From assembly GCA_963820795.1 (NCBI GenBank), contig CAWGBJ010000017.1, positions 62,001 through 126,000 on the forward strand: a stretch of DNA of 64,000 bases, written 5' to 3'. The position numbers were made by a program, and so were the translations under genes. The notes beneath the pieces were generated by a model that was not told the origin of the DNA, searched no databases, and worked only from the letters and a program-made list of their open reading frames with translations. This document shows positions 1 to 8,313 of the stretch, in pieces; position 1 is the first letter of the stretch; each line of letters begins with the position of its first letter. This DNA comes from Roseiarcus sp963820795 (GTDB lineage: Bacteria > Pseudomonadota > Alphaproteobacteria > Rhizobiales > Beijerinckiaceae).

Positions 1-326
1 CGGACAAAGTCAATGCGGTGCGGTCGGAAATCCCCGCTATCACCCATGTCGATCACTCGGCGCGGCTGCAAACCGTTCACCGCGAGACGAACCCCCGCTA
101 CCATGCGCTGATTTCGGCCTTCAAGGCCAGGACTGGCTGCCCGGTGCTGGTCAATACAAGCTTCAACGTGCGCGGCGAGCCGATCGCCTGCACCCCGGAA
201 GACGCCTTCCGCTGTCTCATGGGCACCGAGATCGAGGTCTTGATTGTCGGCAACTGTCTGCTGCGCAAGGAGCGGCAGGACCCGGCGCTGAAGCTCGACT
301 ATCGCAATGTTTTTGACCCCGACTGA
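1..326 (+). CDS. Carbamoyltransferase, C-terminal fragment (cut by window edge)
   Basis: This is the last ~108 codons of a gene that begins before the window; the open frame starts at base 3. The segment THVDHSARLQTVHRET followed by NTSFNVRGEPI is the signature of the C-terminal domain of NodU/CmcH-type carbamoyltransferases. That domain has a YrdC/Sua5-like fold and works with an N-terminal Kae1-like domain to carbamoylate sugars or antibiotic precursors. The next genes are for surface polysaccharide, so a carbamoylated glycan residue is a reasonable inference, but the substrate cannot be read here. The catalytic N-terminal part is outside the window. Confidence 0.85.
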   Translation, partial: DKVNAVRSEIPAITHVDHSARLQTVHRETNPRYHALISAFKARTGCPVLVNTSFNVRGEPIACTPEDAFRCLMGTEIEVLIVGNCLLRKERQDPALKLDYRNVFDPD

Positions 327-598
327 CGAGAAGGGCAAGCAGCTGGCGATACTACCGTGGTCGACGACACTGTTGGTTCTGGGCGGTATAGCATGGGATG
401 GCCCAACCACGGAGCGACAGTCTTGAAGTTCGAGTGTCGAGGCAGGAGCTTAAGCGTCGGCCGGTTTAAGGCGGTCGCGGCGTGCCTTGGCTTTTGCCGC
501 TGTCGGCTTCAGTTGCCGGCCGGCGCCGCCGGCCTCGAACGATGGCTGGAGTTGGTGTATATGCAGAAATCAGTAGCTACGGGAAGCTTAGCGAACGA

Positions 599-1879
599 AT
601 GGAAGTAATCGCCATATTCGATGTATTGCGCCGCCACGCGTACCTGATTGGCGCGCTGTGCATTGTGACCATGCTTGCCGGATATGCGATCTCCTTTTCG
701 CCTTTGATACCCGAGAAATACGATGCCTCGGCTATTTTGTTGGTCCGGCCGCACGACCCGATCAAGATCGAGCCGAACATCTCAACCAAGGAATTTTTGG
801 ACTTTCCTGTCGCCCAATCGCCAGTAATTAAGTCGGCCTCCAAGACATATATCCAGATCATCCAGAGTCCCGCCCTGATTGGCGAAGTCGTGCGCCAACT
901 GAAGCTCGATCAGAAACTGCCAAAGAAGGAGGTCTCGGGCGGGGTATTTGCCCGGATGTACGCTTCTCTGAACGCGCTTTCCGATGGCCCGGCATCGTAC
1001 CTCAAGGACGCGATCTCGATTTTGAAATACGGCAGAGTGCTGAAGGATGACCCGTTCGAGCGGGCGGCGAACCACGTCAGCAAAAATCTTGCGCTGAAGT
1101 CGTACGAGGACACTTACGTGTTCGAGATCAGCTACAGCGACGAGGATCCTCAGAGGGCTGCGGTTGTCGCTAATACCACTGCAAGATTGTTGATAAAGTT
1201 CATGGAAGACATGCGCTCTTCTGAGGCGAAGGATTCGGCCAATCGTCTGAAGAGCGAGCTTGAGCAGAGCCGGCAGCGGCTCGTGGTTGCCCGCGAAAGC
1301 TTACAAGATTACAAAATATCTCACGGGGTCTTCCTGTACCAGCCGGAATATGAGGCGAAACTCAGGGTGATTTCGGATTTGAACGTTGAACTCGCAAAAC
1401 TGGACGCGACTTACGCAAATGAGAGTTTGGCAGCCGGTACGACCGAAGCCAACACCTATGCAAAAAAGCGCGCGCGCCTACTCAAGATCCTTGACGAGAA
1501 CCAAGCGGATTTGTCCTCACTGCCCACGATCGAGCGCGAGCTGCAGCTCCGGCAGGCGGATGTCGATGTCGCAAACGAGGCGTTCGAGACCGTCGCCAAG
1601 GAATTGAAGGACGCGGAAATTAAGTTCGACGCAATGCCCGAAGCGCGCCTGATCTCACCGGCGCTCGTCCCGGAGCTGCCGAGCCACCCGCGCCGCGAGG
1701 TGATCGTGCTGACATCCCTTCTCGCCGGTTTGCTGGCCGGCGTGGCTTTGGCCTTTTTCCTCGAGTATGTCAACCGAACGGCTCGCGGGATTAGCGATAT
1801 CGAAGATATTGTTGGTCTGAAAGTTATTGGGACTATCCCGCTAGCCTCTCAGACCCTCTCAGTCAGGCGTACTAGCTAG
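599..1879 (+). CDS. Wzz/GumC-like polysaccharide chain-length determinant
   Basis: The protein is 426 residues if started at ATG 599. That places a transmembrane helix at about residues 14-33, then a long periplasmic region with heptad-rich coiled coil (about 200-330) and a second transmembrane helix near 370-395. This is the polysaccharide co-polymerase layout that sets chain length in capsule, O-antigen or exopolysaccharide export. The frame is open further upstream to 482, but that extension is arginine-rich and unlike the family. It stops about 30 residues after the second helix, so the cytoplasmic tyrosine-kinase domain fused in ExoP/Wzc proteins is absent. The 272 bases before it hold no clear gene. 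Start uncertain, family call secure. Confidence 0.8.
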   Translation: MEVIAIFDVLRRHAYLIGALCIVTMLAGYAISFSPLIPEKYDASAILLVRPHDPIKIEPNISTKEFLDFPVAQSPVIKSASKTYIQIIQSPALIGEVVRQLKLDQKLPKKEVSGGVFARMYASLNALSDGPASYLKDAISILKYGRVLKDDPFERAANHVSKNLALKSYEDTYVFEISYSDEDPQRAAVVANTTARLLIKFMEDMRSSEAKDSANRLKSELEQSRQRLVVARESLQDYKISHGVFLYQPEYEAKLRVISDLNVELAKLDATYANESLAAGTTEANTYAKKRARLLKILDENQADLSSLPTIERELQLRQADVDVANEAFETVAKELKDAEIKFDAMPEARLISPALVPELPSHPRREVIVLTSLLAGLLAGVALAFFLEYVNRTARGISDIEDIVGLKVIGTIPLASQTLSVRRTS

Positions 1880-1917
1880 CTAAGCTAGCGACCTTTCGGA
1901 GATTCTCTCAATTTGCC

Positions 1918-2541
1918 TCAGAAAGGGTGGGTGAGCTCCGCCGCCTCGGCCATCGCGCTCTGCCGCAAATACTGCGCGAAGGCGTGCATCATCGATTGGT
2001 GGATGTCCTCGACGATGCCGTAATTCTCCGCTTCGACGTGGAGGTTGATCTCGGCCAGCTTGCTGCTGCGTCCCCCCGCAAAGCCGGTCATTGCGATCGT
2101 GCCGACGCCGTTCTGCCGCGACCAGTCGATCGCCCGGACGATGTTCTCCGAATTGCCCGAGCTGCTGATGGTGATTAAAACGTCGCCCGGCTCGGCCATC
2201 GTCTTGAGTTGGAAGGCGAATACTTCGGCATAGTTGATGTCATTGGCGATCGCGGTGATGAGTTCCAAATGCGACGCAAGGCTCACGACCCGCGGCCGCA
2301 GCGCCGTATTGGTCTGAATACCCTTTAGGAAGTCGCACATCAGATGGCCCGAGATCGCTGCCGAGCCGCCATTGCCGCAAGCATAGATGACGCGTCGGCC
2401 GCGGATCGCCTCGCCGATCATCGCGGCTCCGCGCTCAAAGGCGGCAGGGTCGACCGTTTCCCAGGCCTCTGCCATCGCCTGACGGTATCCAGCGAAATAG
2501 GCGCTGGCGCTTTGGTAGACCTTGGCGGGGAAGATCGCCAT
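1918..2541 (-). CDS. gmhA: SIS-domain sugar isomerase, GmhA-like (sedoheptulose-7-phosphate isomerase type)
   Basis: This 207-residue SIS-domain protein carries ACGNGGSAAISGHLMCDF and a later ITISSSGNSENIV loop, the phosphosugar-binding serine loops of GmhA. GmhA converts sedoheptulose 7-phosphate to D-glycero-D-manno-heptose 7-phosphate for heptose synthesis. The start at 2541 gives the usual family length and has an AGAGG-like site upstream; the frame stays open to 2631. It is transcribed away from the epimerase/kinase genes that follow and converges on the Wzz-like gene. With the HddA-type kinase at 4817 it suggests a heptose branch for a surface glycan; no gmhB phosphatase is in the window. 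Confidence 0.82.
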   Translation of the reverse strand: MAIFPAKVYQSASAYFAGYRQAMAEAWETVDPAAFERGAAMIGEAIRGRRVIYACGNGGSAAISGHLMCDFLKGIQTNTALRPRVVSLASHLELITAIANDINYAEVFAFQLKTMAEPGDVLITISSSGNSENIVRAIDWSRQNGVGTIAMTGFAGGRSSKLAEINLHVEAENYGIVEDIHQSMMHAFAQYLRQSAMAEAAELTHPF

Positions 2542-2914
2542 CGCAATAGACGCCTCTGTTGACAGTTCGGCCAAGGCTCTATCACTGTGACCTCTCCGTT
2601 TCAGCCTTTTACCCATCCTCTCCCGACGCAATTAACCCTTGGAGGTAAGCAGAGCCCCCGAATATCCTTCACATTTGCGTGGATTCCGGCCTATGGGGGG
2701 ACCGACAATGAAACCAATCATTTTCACTGAGGGGCAAAATCCTGGCAGTTTTGCCGAACCAGAATGGTTGGGGGGCTGCGGCGTCTGCTGCAGGCGTAGG
2801 GTCGCTGAAGCGAACCTTTCAGGCGAAACGGCGGCCTTTGGGATGGCGACGGGCGCCGCTCATTCGGCATAATGTCGGCTGCGGTCGCAACCAACAATAC
2901 GAGGGGGCTTTGTA
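2542..2914. other. Divergent intergenic region (gmhA / epimerase)
   Basis: These 373 bases separate two divergently read genes and should hold both promoters. I see no convincing tRNA, terminator or reading frame with a family match. A strong ribosome-binding site (GAGGGGG) lies just before the epimerase start at 2915. Nothing else is called. Confidence 0.4.
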
Positions 2915-4009
2915 ATGCGCGTGCTGTTAACTGGACACAATGGATATATTGGATCCTTAATGCAGGTCTTTCTAGCTAATTCTGGCCATGAGGTGGTCGG
3001 ACTTGACATTGGCTACTTCGCCGAAACCGACCTCATAAAGGGACGAGGCGGCATTAACTTCTCGATTATGGACATAAGGGACATCAAGAGTGCAAACGAA
3101 TTCAAAGGCTTCGATGCCGTCATTCACCTTGCAGCGCTTAGCAACGATCCGATCGGCAATCTAGATCCCCGTTGGACACAACAGATCAACATAGATGGGA
3201 CTATCAAATTAGCACAACTAGCGAAGAAGGCAGGGGTTAGAAGGTTCTTGTTTTCCTCATCCTGCATCATGTACGGTTCCGCGCAAGCCGATAACGTTGA
3301 CGAGACGTCGCCGCTTGATCCGAAGACTGAATATGCTCGATCCAAAGTCATCGCCGAGGAAGCGTTGCGCGACTTAGCTGGCGACGGATTCTCGCCCATC
3401 TACATCCGCAACGGAACGGTATACGGCCTATCGCCACGGATGCGGTTTGACACGGTGCTGAATAACTTTGTTGGTCAGGCCGTCGCGACCGGCAAAATCA
3501 TAATCTACTCGAACGGCGAGCCATGGCGGCCAGTTGTACATATTGAAGATATAAATCGCACATTTCTCCAATTCTTGGAGGCGCCGCTACCAAAGGTTCA
3601 TAATGAGGCATTTAACAACGGCAGCAACGAACTTAACTGGCGGGTGATCGACCTCGCGAAGGCGGCGCAACGGGCGGTTCCTGGCAGCGAAATTGAGTTG
3701 CGCGCCGAAGCCGGCGCTGATCAGCGAACCTACCGCGCCAGCTTCGAAAAATTCAAGCATACCTTTCCCGACTTTCGCTTCAAGTGGAGCCCTGAAACCG
3801 GCGCGGCGGAACTGGCCCAGGGCCTCCTTCGCGTCGGCCTCGACAAGGAAAAGTTCGAGAGCAGCGATTTCACTCGTCTCAAGTGGTTGCAAGGACTGTT
3901 GAATAGCGGGCGGCTCGACAAGGAGCTCCGATGGGATGAAGCAAAATGGCTAGTCTCGTCTCGATTTCAAGCCTTCGCGCACACCGCTGACGAGGGAACA
4001 CAAGGTTAA
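2915..4009 (+). CDS. NAD-dependent sugar-nucleotide epimerase/dehydratase (extended SDR)
   Basis: The 364-residue protein starts with TGHNGYIGS, the GxxGxxG dinucleotide-binding turn of extended short-chain dehydrogenases. It has the active-site serine region FSSSCIMYG and the catalytic YARSK motif near residue 147. It should act on a nucleotide-linked hexose or heptose, as an epimerase, dehydratase or reductase. ATG 2915 is preceded by GAGGGGG. It lies 4 bases upstream of the nucleotidyltransferase at 4014, so they are surely one operon, followed by the HddA-type kinase. The C-terminal ~50 residues extend beyond a minimal SDR. The exact reaction is not assignable from sequence. Confidence 0.83.
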   Translation: MRVLLTGHNGYIGSLMQVFLANSGHEVVGLDIGYFAETDLIKGRGGINFSIMDIRDIKSANEFKGFDAVIHLAALSNDPIGNLDPRWTQQINIDGTIKLAQLAKKAGVRRFLFSSSCIMYGSAQADNVDETSPLDPKTEYARSKVIAEEALRDLAGDGFSPIYIRNGTVYGLSPRMRFDTVLNNFVGQAVATGKIIIYSNGEPWRPVVHIEDINRTFLQFLEAPLPKVHNEAFNNGSNELNWRVIDLAKAAQRAVPGSEIELRAEAGADQRTYRASFEKFKHTFPDFRFKWSPETGAAELAQGLLRVGLDKEKFESSDFTRLKWLQGLLNSGRLDKELRWDEAKWLVSSRFQAFAHTADEGTQG

Positions 4010-4013
4010 TATT

Positions 4014-4787
4014 ATGACGAAAGCGGTGATCCTGGCCGGCGGATTGGGAACGCGCTTTGGCAGCGAGACTGCGTTGCGCCCTAAACCGCTGATCGAAGTC
4101 GGCGGTCGGCCGATCCTATGGCACATCATGAAGTTGTACGAGTATCATGGAATACGCGATTTCATCATCTGCACCGGCTACCGAGCCGAAGCGATCGCCG
4201 ACTTCTTTCTCAATTACCGCTCGCGGTTCAGCGATCTCGATATCGATCTTGCCAATGGGACTGTGCGGCTCCTTCGCCCGCCACCGGAAAATTGGCGCGT
4301 TAAGATCATCGATACTGGCCCGTTGACGGCGACAGGGGGACGTCTCAAGCGGATTGCGCCTCTGGTCGCCAGCGATGAATATTTCCTGCTGACCTACGGC
4401 GACACGCTCACCGACGTTGACGTAAGCGGAAGCATTGCCTACCACCGTACGCACGGTCGCTGGGCCACCATGTCGGTGGTCAGCCCGCAGAATCGGTTCG
4501 GCAAGGTGACGATCGAAGATGGCGTCGTTGTCGAATACCGCGAGAAGAAATCGGAGAGTCCGCTTCAGCTGAATGCCGGCTTCTTCGTGCTCTCGCCAAA
4601 GGTTCTCGCTTATATAGACAACGACACAACGGTATGGGAAGACGGACCGCTAGAGCAGCTGGCTCGAGACCGGCAGCTTATGGCGTGGCCACATGCGGGG
4701 TTCTGGCAACCGATGGACACTACGGTCGAAAGAGACACGCTCAACCGGCTGTGGGAGACTGGGCAGGCGCCTTGGCGGGTATGGTAG
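4014..4787 (+). CDS. rfbF: Sugar-1-phosphate nucleotidyltransferase, glucose-1-phosphate cytidylyltransferase (RfbF) type
   Basis: The 257-residue protein opens with KAVILAGGLGTRFG, the nucleotide-binding signature, followed by RPKPLIEVGGRPILWHIMK, which matches RfbF closely. RfbF makes CDP-glucose, the entry to CDP-6-deoxyhexoses. The insertion ending LTATGGRLKRI and the DTLTDVD metal site are also RfbF-like. It is sandwiched between an epimerase and an HddA-type kinase. A different sugar-1-phosphate (for example a heptose) is therefore possible as substrate, since heptose pathways use the same fold. No CDP-glucose 4,6-dehydratase (RfbG) is present in the window. Confidence 0.82.
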   Translation: MTKAVILAGGLGTRFGSETALRPKPLIEVGGRPILWHIMKLYEYHGIRDFIICTGYRAEAIADFFLNYRSRFSDLDIDLANGTVRLLRPPPENWRVKIIDTGPLTATGGRLKRIAPLVASDEYFLLTYGDTLTDVDVSGSIAYHRTHGRWATMSVVSPQNRFGKVTIEDGVVVEYREKKSESPLQLNAGFFVLSPKVLAYIDNDTTVWEDGPLEQLARDRQLMAWPHAGFWQPMDTTVERDTLNRLWETGQAPWRVW

Positions 4788-4816
4788 CGGAGGGCTCCTC
4801 CCGTGCTTGGCTGAAG

Positions 4817-5821
4817 ATGGGAGCAATCGTTACAACGCGGACGCCTTTGCGAGTGAGCTTCTTCGGCGGTGGCACCGATTTACCCGACTATTACCGGCGG
4901 GGTTATGGAGCGGTTGTATCCACCACGATCGACAAGTACGTTTATGTCACGATTAAGCCGCATGGCGCGCTGTTTAACGAGGTGTTCCGACTAAACTATT
5001 CTAAAACGGAGCAAGCGACTTCGGTCGAAGAGATCGAAAATGAGATCGCTCGCGAGTTTATTCGACTATGTGAAATGAGGGGGCCACTCTACATTTCTAC
5101 TGTAGCTGATGTTCCATCCGGCGCGGGCCTCGGATCCTCGTCAAGCTTCGCCGTCGGCTTACTTCATGCCTTTCACACGATGAACGGAAGGCGGACAACA
5201 CCCGGTGAACTGGCGATGTCGGCTTCTCGGATCGAAATCGATGTCCTTGGAAAGCCCATAGGTAAGCAGGATCAGTTCGCCGCCGCCTATGGTGGGCTCA
5301 ATCACATTCGCTTTAACGCCGATGAACGGGTATCGATTACGCCGATAAATCTAAGCCCGGAAAACACAACTTTGCTATTTTCAAGTTTTCTGCTTTTCTG
5401 GACGGGCATCTCGCGGCGCGCCGAGGATGTCCTGGCAAATCAACGGGAACGTTCGAAGTTGAACATCAGCACGCTTGATTCGCTGAGGAGTATGGCCGAC
5501 CAAGCTTCGGACCTCCTGCATAATGACAAAATGTCGATTCGGCAATTTGGTGAACTGCTGAACGAGGCCTGGGAGCTAAAGCAGCGATTAAGCTCGCGCA
5601 TCTCCGACGATCAAATATCTGTCTGGTATCGTCGAGGGATCGAGGCCGGGGCGCATGGCGGGAAGCTATGCGGCGCCGGCGGGGGCGGATTCTTGCTCTT
5701 TTGTGCGCCTCAGCAAAAACATTCGGCAATTAGGGCAGCGCTGTCTGATCTCAAGAGCATCGATCTCGCTTACGACCCGCTTGGCACTCGCGTGCTCTTC
5801 CCGGGCTATATTGAGAGCTAG
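4817..5821 (+). CDS. hddA: GHMP-family sugar kinase, HddA-like (D-glycero-D-manno-heptose 7-phosphate 1-kinase type)
   Basis: From ATG 4817 the protein is 334 residues and begins with RTPLRVSFFGGGTDLPDYY, the typical HddA/fucokinase-like N-terminus. The GHMP ATP loop is VPSGAGLGSSSSFAVGLLHA, and the C-terminal GKLCGAGGGGFLLF is GHMP motif 3. Such kinases phosphorylate C1 of heptose 7-phosphate or related sugars before nucleotide activation. An in-frame ATG at 4781 would overlap the upstream gene; the longer frame back to 4634 is a shadow of it. The stop overlaps the stop of the convergent epimerase at 5818 by a few bases. Confidence 0.8.
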   Translation: MGAIVTTRTPLRVSFFGGGTDLPDYYRRGYGAVVSTTIDKYVYVTIKPHGALFNEVFRLNYSKTEQATSVEEIENEIAREFIRLCEMRGPLYISTVADVPSGAGLGSSSSFAVGLLHAFHTMNGRRTTPGELAMSASRIEIDVLGKPIGKQDQFAAAYGGLNHIRFNADERVSITPINLSPENTTLLFSSFLLFWTGISRRAEDVLANQRERSKLNISTLDSLRSMADQASDLLHNDKMSIRQFGELLNEAWELKQRLSSRISDDQISVWYRRGIEAGAHGGKLCGAGGGGFLLFCAPQQKHSAIRAALSDLKSIDLAYDPLGTRVLFPGYIES

Positions 5822-6762
5822 GCGCCAATTCCCAGTTTCAAAAACAAGTTTCGATAATAGCTGGCAATCGCGTCCCAGGCGTCGCTCTCGCGCCAGCCCA
5901 CGATGTTGACAACGTCGGTATTAATGCGAACCGCCGGTTCGGGGAACTCAGTCTGTTCGGCAAACTTGACTGGGGTCTCAACCTTGAGGCGAGGAGCCAG
6001 TTCCCTGGCCAGTCTAAGGGCAAAGGCCCCCTGACTCTCCGGGTAGAGGCTGGGGTTGAGTTGAAGAGCGGCGCCATTTGCTACGACTTTGCCGACAAAA
6101 TCCGCATAGATCCGGGCCAAGAGATCGACATGAATGTTATCCCGCACATAGCGCGGCATACGCACGATTGGCGTCTCCCCGGTGAGCCAGGAGCGTATCA
6201 CGTACTGGCAAAACCGCGCTTCCTCGAAGGGCCCGAACGGGTTGGGAACGACGAACTTGGCCAAGGGGACACCATATGCGCCGCACCAATATCGGAATAC
6301 TTGCGCAGTAAGGCCCTTGGAAAGACCATAGGGCGAAAAGGCGGCCATCGGCGCATTGCCGACGCCTTCGTCCTGTTCAAACAGACTTCCCGTCAGCACG
6401 ACCGCCTTGAGGCCGCGATCGGCAAGGCCAGGCAGCATCGTCTCGAGACTTCTTGTGTTCTCCGCGACCGCGCCGAGTAGATCGAAATCGAGGCTGCGAT
6501 AATTGGCCGTTGCGGTGGCATGATGGGCCATGACGTCCCATCTTTGACTGTCGGCGAGGCTCAGAAAAGCCTCGCTGCCGAATGGGCAATTCTCAACCAC
6601 TGTCGCAATTCCGACCAGCCGCCGAGTCCGCTCGCCACGCACGCCGTCATATGTGGCGAGCGGTCCTCGCAACGGCGCGGTGACGCGGTGCCCTCCTTCG
6701 CTTAAAGCCCTGACGAACCAGTAGCCGGTAAACGAGCTCGCGCCGGTAAGGAGGATGTCCAT
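5818..6762 (-). CDS. NAD-dependent epimerase/dehydratase family protein (sugar-nucleotide SDR)
   Basis: Starting at ATG 6762 the product is 314 residues and begins MDILLTGASSFTGYWFVRAL, an SDR nucleotide-binding fold. It has a SPYGLSKG motif supplying the catalytic Tyr and Lys near residue 140 and a substrate region NPFGPFEEARF. It lies 32 bases downstream of an RfbC-like 3,5-epimerase. The pair resembles the epimerase plus reductase end of deoxyhexose pathways, with the reductase completing the sugar made by the epimerase. The frame is open up to 7419, but the upstream part is a shadow of the neighbouring gene. The substrate is unknown. Confidence 0.78.
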   Translation of the reverse strand: MDILLTGASSFTGYWFVRALSEGGHRVTAPLRGPLATYDGVRGERTRRLVGIATVVENCPFGSEAFLSLADSQRWDVMAHHATATANYRSLDFDLLGAVAENTRSLETMLPGLADRGLKAVVLTGSLFEQDEGVGNAPMAAFSPYGLSKGLTAQVFRYWCGAYGVPLAKFVVPNPFGPFEEARFCQYVIRSWLTGETPIVRMPRYVRDNIHVDLLARIYADFVGKVVANGAALQLNPSLYPESQGAFALRLARELAPRLKVETPVKFAEQTEFPEPAVRINTDVVNIVGWRESDAWDAIASYYRNLFLKLGIGA

Positions 6763-6794
6763 CGCTTGTTGAACCCGGACTGTCTTCTCGCCGT

Positions 6795-7370
6795 TTACAT
6801 CAACTCTGGCCAATCGCCGTAGCTCGGATCGAGATGCCAGGCCGGGTCCCAGTCGCGCAACTGCGCATCCTTGGCCGAGACAACCGCCGGCGCTCTTGGC
6901 CATTTGATCCCAAATTGCGGATCGTCCCAGCGCACGCCACGCTCGGCGCGGAATTCGAAGAAGTTCGAGGTCAGGTAGAAGAGCTCGGTATCGGGCTCGA
7001 ACGTCTCTACGCCATTGGCGCATCCGCGTGGAACGTAAACCGCGTTGCGGCGATCGGCGGTAATCTCGAGCGTGCAATGATGCAAATAAGTCGGCGACCG
7101 CGGCCGCAGGTCGAGCACGACATCGAAAAACGCGCCATTGACGCAGCGGATCAGCTTGTCCTCGGCGTGCCGCCCGAGTTGATAATGGAGGCCGCGCAAC
7201 GTTCCCGGCGTGCGGCTGACAGAGTTGTTCCCCTGCACGAAATGAGGGTAGAGGCCGGTCGCGGCGAATTCCTTTTGGCAATAGGCTCGGGCGAAGAACC
7301 CGCGGTCGTCGCCGATCTGATCTTGTTCGACGGTGAAGGCGCCCTGGATGGGAAGCGGGATGATTTTCAT
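6795..7370 (-). CDS. rfbC: dTDP-4-dehydrorhamnose 3,5-epimerase family protein (RfbC-like)
   Basis: The 191-residue protein from ATG 7370 is a cupin-fold RfbC. It has the typical DRGFFARAYCQKEF entry, GNNSVSRTPGTLRGLHYQ with the catalytic His (GLHYQ), KLIRCVNGAFFDVVLDLR and the YVPRGCANGVETFE strand. The family epimerises C3 and C5 of 4-keto-6-deoxy nucleotide sugars. It heads a two-gene unit with the SDR at 5818-6762. No RmlA, RmlB or RmlD genes accompany it, so the nucleotide could be CDP instead of dTDP, given the RfbF-type gene nearby. CAGGAG lies about 13 bases before the start. Confidence 0.83.
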   Translation of the reverse strand: MKIIPLPIQGAFTVEQDQIGDDRGFFARAYCQKEFAATGLYPHFVQGNNSVSRTPGTLRGLHYQLGRHAEDKLIRCVNGAFFDVVLDLRPRSPTYLHHCTLEITADRRNAVYVPRGCANGVETFEPDTELFYLTSNFFEFRAERGVRWDDPQFGIKWPRAPAVVSAKDAQLRDWDPAWHLDPSYGDWPELM

Positions 7371-7754
7371 CGACGGTCGCGACTCCTGTGAACACGCGTA
7401 TGGCCCGGGCAGTAAACATACAGAGTTCGATCCGGTCGGACCAACTCGGAACGTCATAGGAATGCCGTTTAGGCTGGCGCTGTTCTAAGCCGAGATTGCT
7501 AGGCGAGCCAACGGATCAAAGCCGCCTTGGGCAGATTAGCGCGGGCGAGGAGCTCTGGCGTAAACCGTAGTTACACCCGTAAAATCAATCGGTTATGGGG
7601 TTATCCTCACGCGAGATTAGGCGCAACGCCGGCGGTATAGAAGCCTTTATGCCGATAGCCAACGAGGATACGACCGACCGATGACGACCGGCTTCCTTCC
7701 GCCGGCGTTGGGCGGCAACATTGTCGGCGGCACGGCGCGCCGCCGCTTTCCCTC
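7371..7754. other. Intergenic stretch holding one copy of a dispersed conserved block
   Basis: These 384 bases lie between hypC (end of the hydrogenase operon) and the start of the rfbC-like gene, both on the minus strand. I find no coding frame worth calling. The middle contains a sequence block at about 7492-7633 that recurs at 32933-33118 beside the IS110 element (listed separately). The promoter of the rfbC unit should also be here. Confidence 0.5.
7492..7633 (+). repeat. Dispersed noncoding repeat, copy A
   Basis: This block matches a second copy at 32933-33118. A 5' segment (GGCGAGCCAACGGATCAA) and a GGCGAGGAGCTCT segment are shared, followed by a gap-free 48-base core at 7565-7612. 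The core begins CCGTAGTTAC, contains CGTAAAATCA and ends TATCCTCACGC. By eye 39 of the 48 core bases agree with the other copy. Copy B carries about 60 extra bases between the two shared parts. No protein frame is conserved, so this looks like a mobile noncoding element or a conserved regulatory segment. Confidence 0.6.
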
Positions 7755-8063
7755 TTACATCTGGTCCGGCTGTTCTATTGCCGCCGCGCGATCGGAAGCG
7801 CGCATGCTTTCGAGTTCGGCCTGCATCTCGCCGAGCTCGGTGAGGATATCGAGCGTTTTCGCCGCCTCGGCGGCGTCGATCCGGCTCATGGCGAAGCCAA
7901 CGTGGACCAGCACCCAGTCGCCGACGCAGGCGTCGACCGGGTGGCTGTCGTCGACGATGCAGCTGATGTTGATCTGCCGGCGGACGCCGCAAACATCGAC
8001 CGTGGCCAGCATATTGTCCGCATCGTCGATGCGTACAAGGCAACCAGGAACGCCCAAACACAT
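7755..8063 (-). CDS. hypC: Hydrogenase assembly chaperone HypC/HypG family
   Basis: The 102-residue protein starts MCLGVPGCLV, the invariant HypC N-terminus whose Cys2 carries the Fe(CN)2CO unit during [NiFe] cofactor assembly. The remainder forms the small HypC beta-barrel (CGVRRQINISCIVD, VGDWVLVHVGFAMSRID). The C-terminus is about 20 residues longer than in many HypC proteins and is charged. It is the last gene of the minus-strand hydrogenase operon, 120 bases after the DUF6893-type gene, with GAGG upstream of its ATG. HypA, B, D, E and F are not in the window and must be encoded elsewhere. Confidence 0.93.
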   Translation of the reverse strand: MCLGVPGCLVRIDDADNMLATVDVCGVRRQINISCIVDDSHPVDACVGDWVLVHVGFAMSRIDAAEAAKTLDILTELGEMQAELESMRASDRAAAIEQPDQM

Positions 8064-8183
8064 GTTATTGCCTCATTCGCGTCGAGACGGCCAGCGCCGA
8101 TCGTCGCCGCCAACCCGGAAGACGAGGATGGCCGCCCGCGATGGCCCGCAGCCGCAATCGAGCCCCACCCCAAGCCTCGCCGA

Positions 8184-8303
8184 TCACATATTGGCGATTT
8201 TGAGATACCGCTCGACGTCCTTCATGTTCACCAAGAGCATTCCGACGGTCGTGACGACGATCAGTCCGGCGACAACCTTTCCAAAAACCGCCCATCCATT
8301 CAT
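8184..8303 (-). CDS. DUF6893-type 39-residue membrane microprotein of the hydrogenase operon
   Basis: A 39-codon gene, ATG 8303 to TGA 8184-8186, encodes MNGWAVFGKVVAGLIVVTTV and so on. It is a single transmembrane helix at about residues 6-26 followed by NMKDVERYLKIANM. The helix plus a short basic tail ending RYLKI is what I recall of the DUF6893 small proteins found beside group 1h hydrogenases in actinobacteria. It starts 10 bases after the stop of the maturation protease, inside the operon. A membrane anchor or assembly role for the soluble hydrogenase is inference only. It is short enough to be missed by gene callers. Confidence 0.75.
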   Translation of the reverse strand: MNGWAVFGKVVAGLIVVTTVGMLLVNMKDVERYLKIANM

Positions 8304-8313
8304 GGCTCAACTC

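Noticed and set aside
1868..1890. CTAGC-rich dyad after the Wzz-like gene as a terminator
   Set aside because: The stem is AT-rich and short and no T-run follows.
5818..7419. One continuous 533-residue frame suggesting an RfbC-SDR fusion
   Set aside because: The part above 6762 has no RfbC or SDR features in this frame; the RfbC protein is read in another frame at 6795-7370. The SDR starts normally at ATG 6762.
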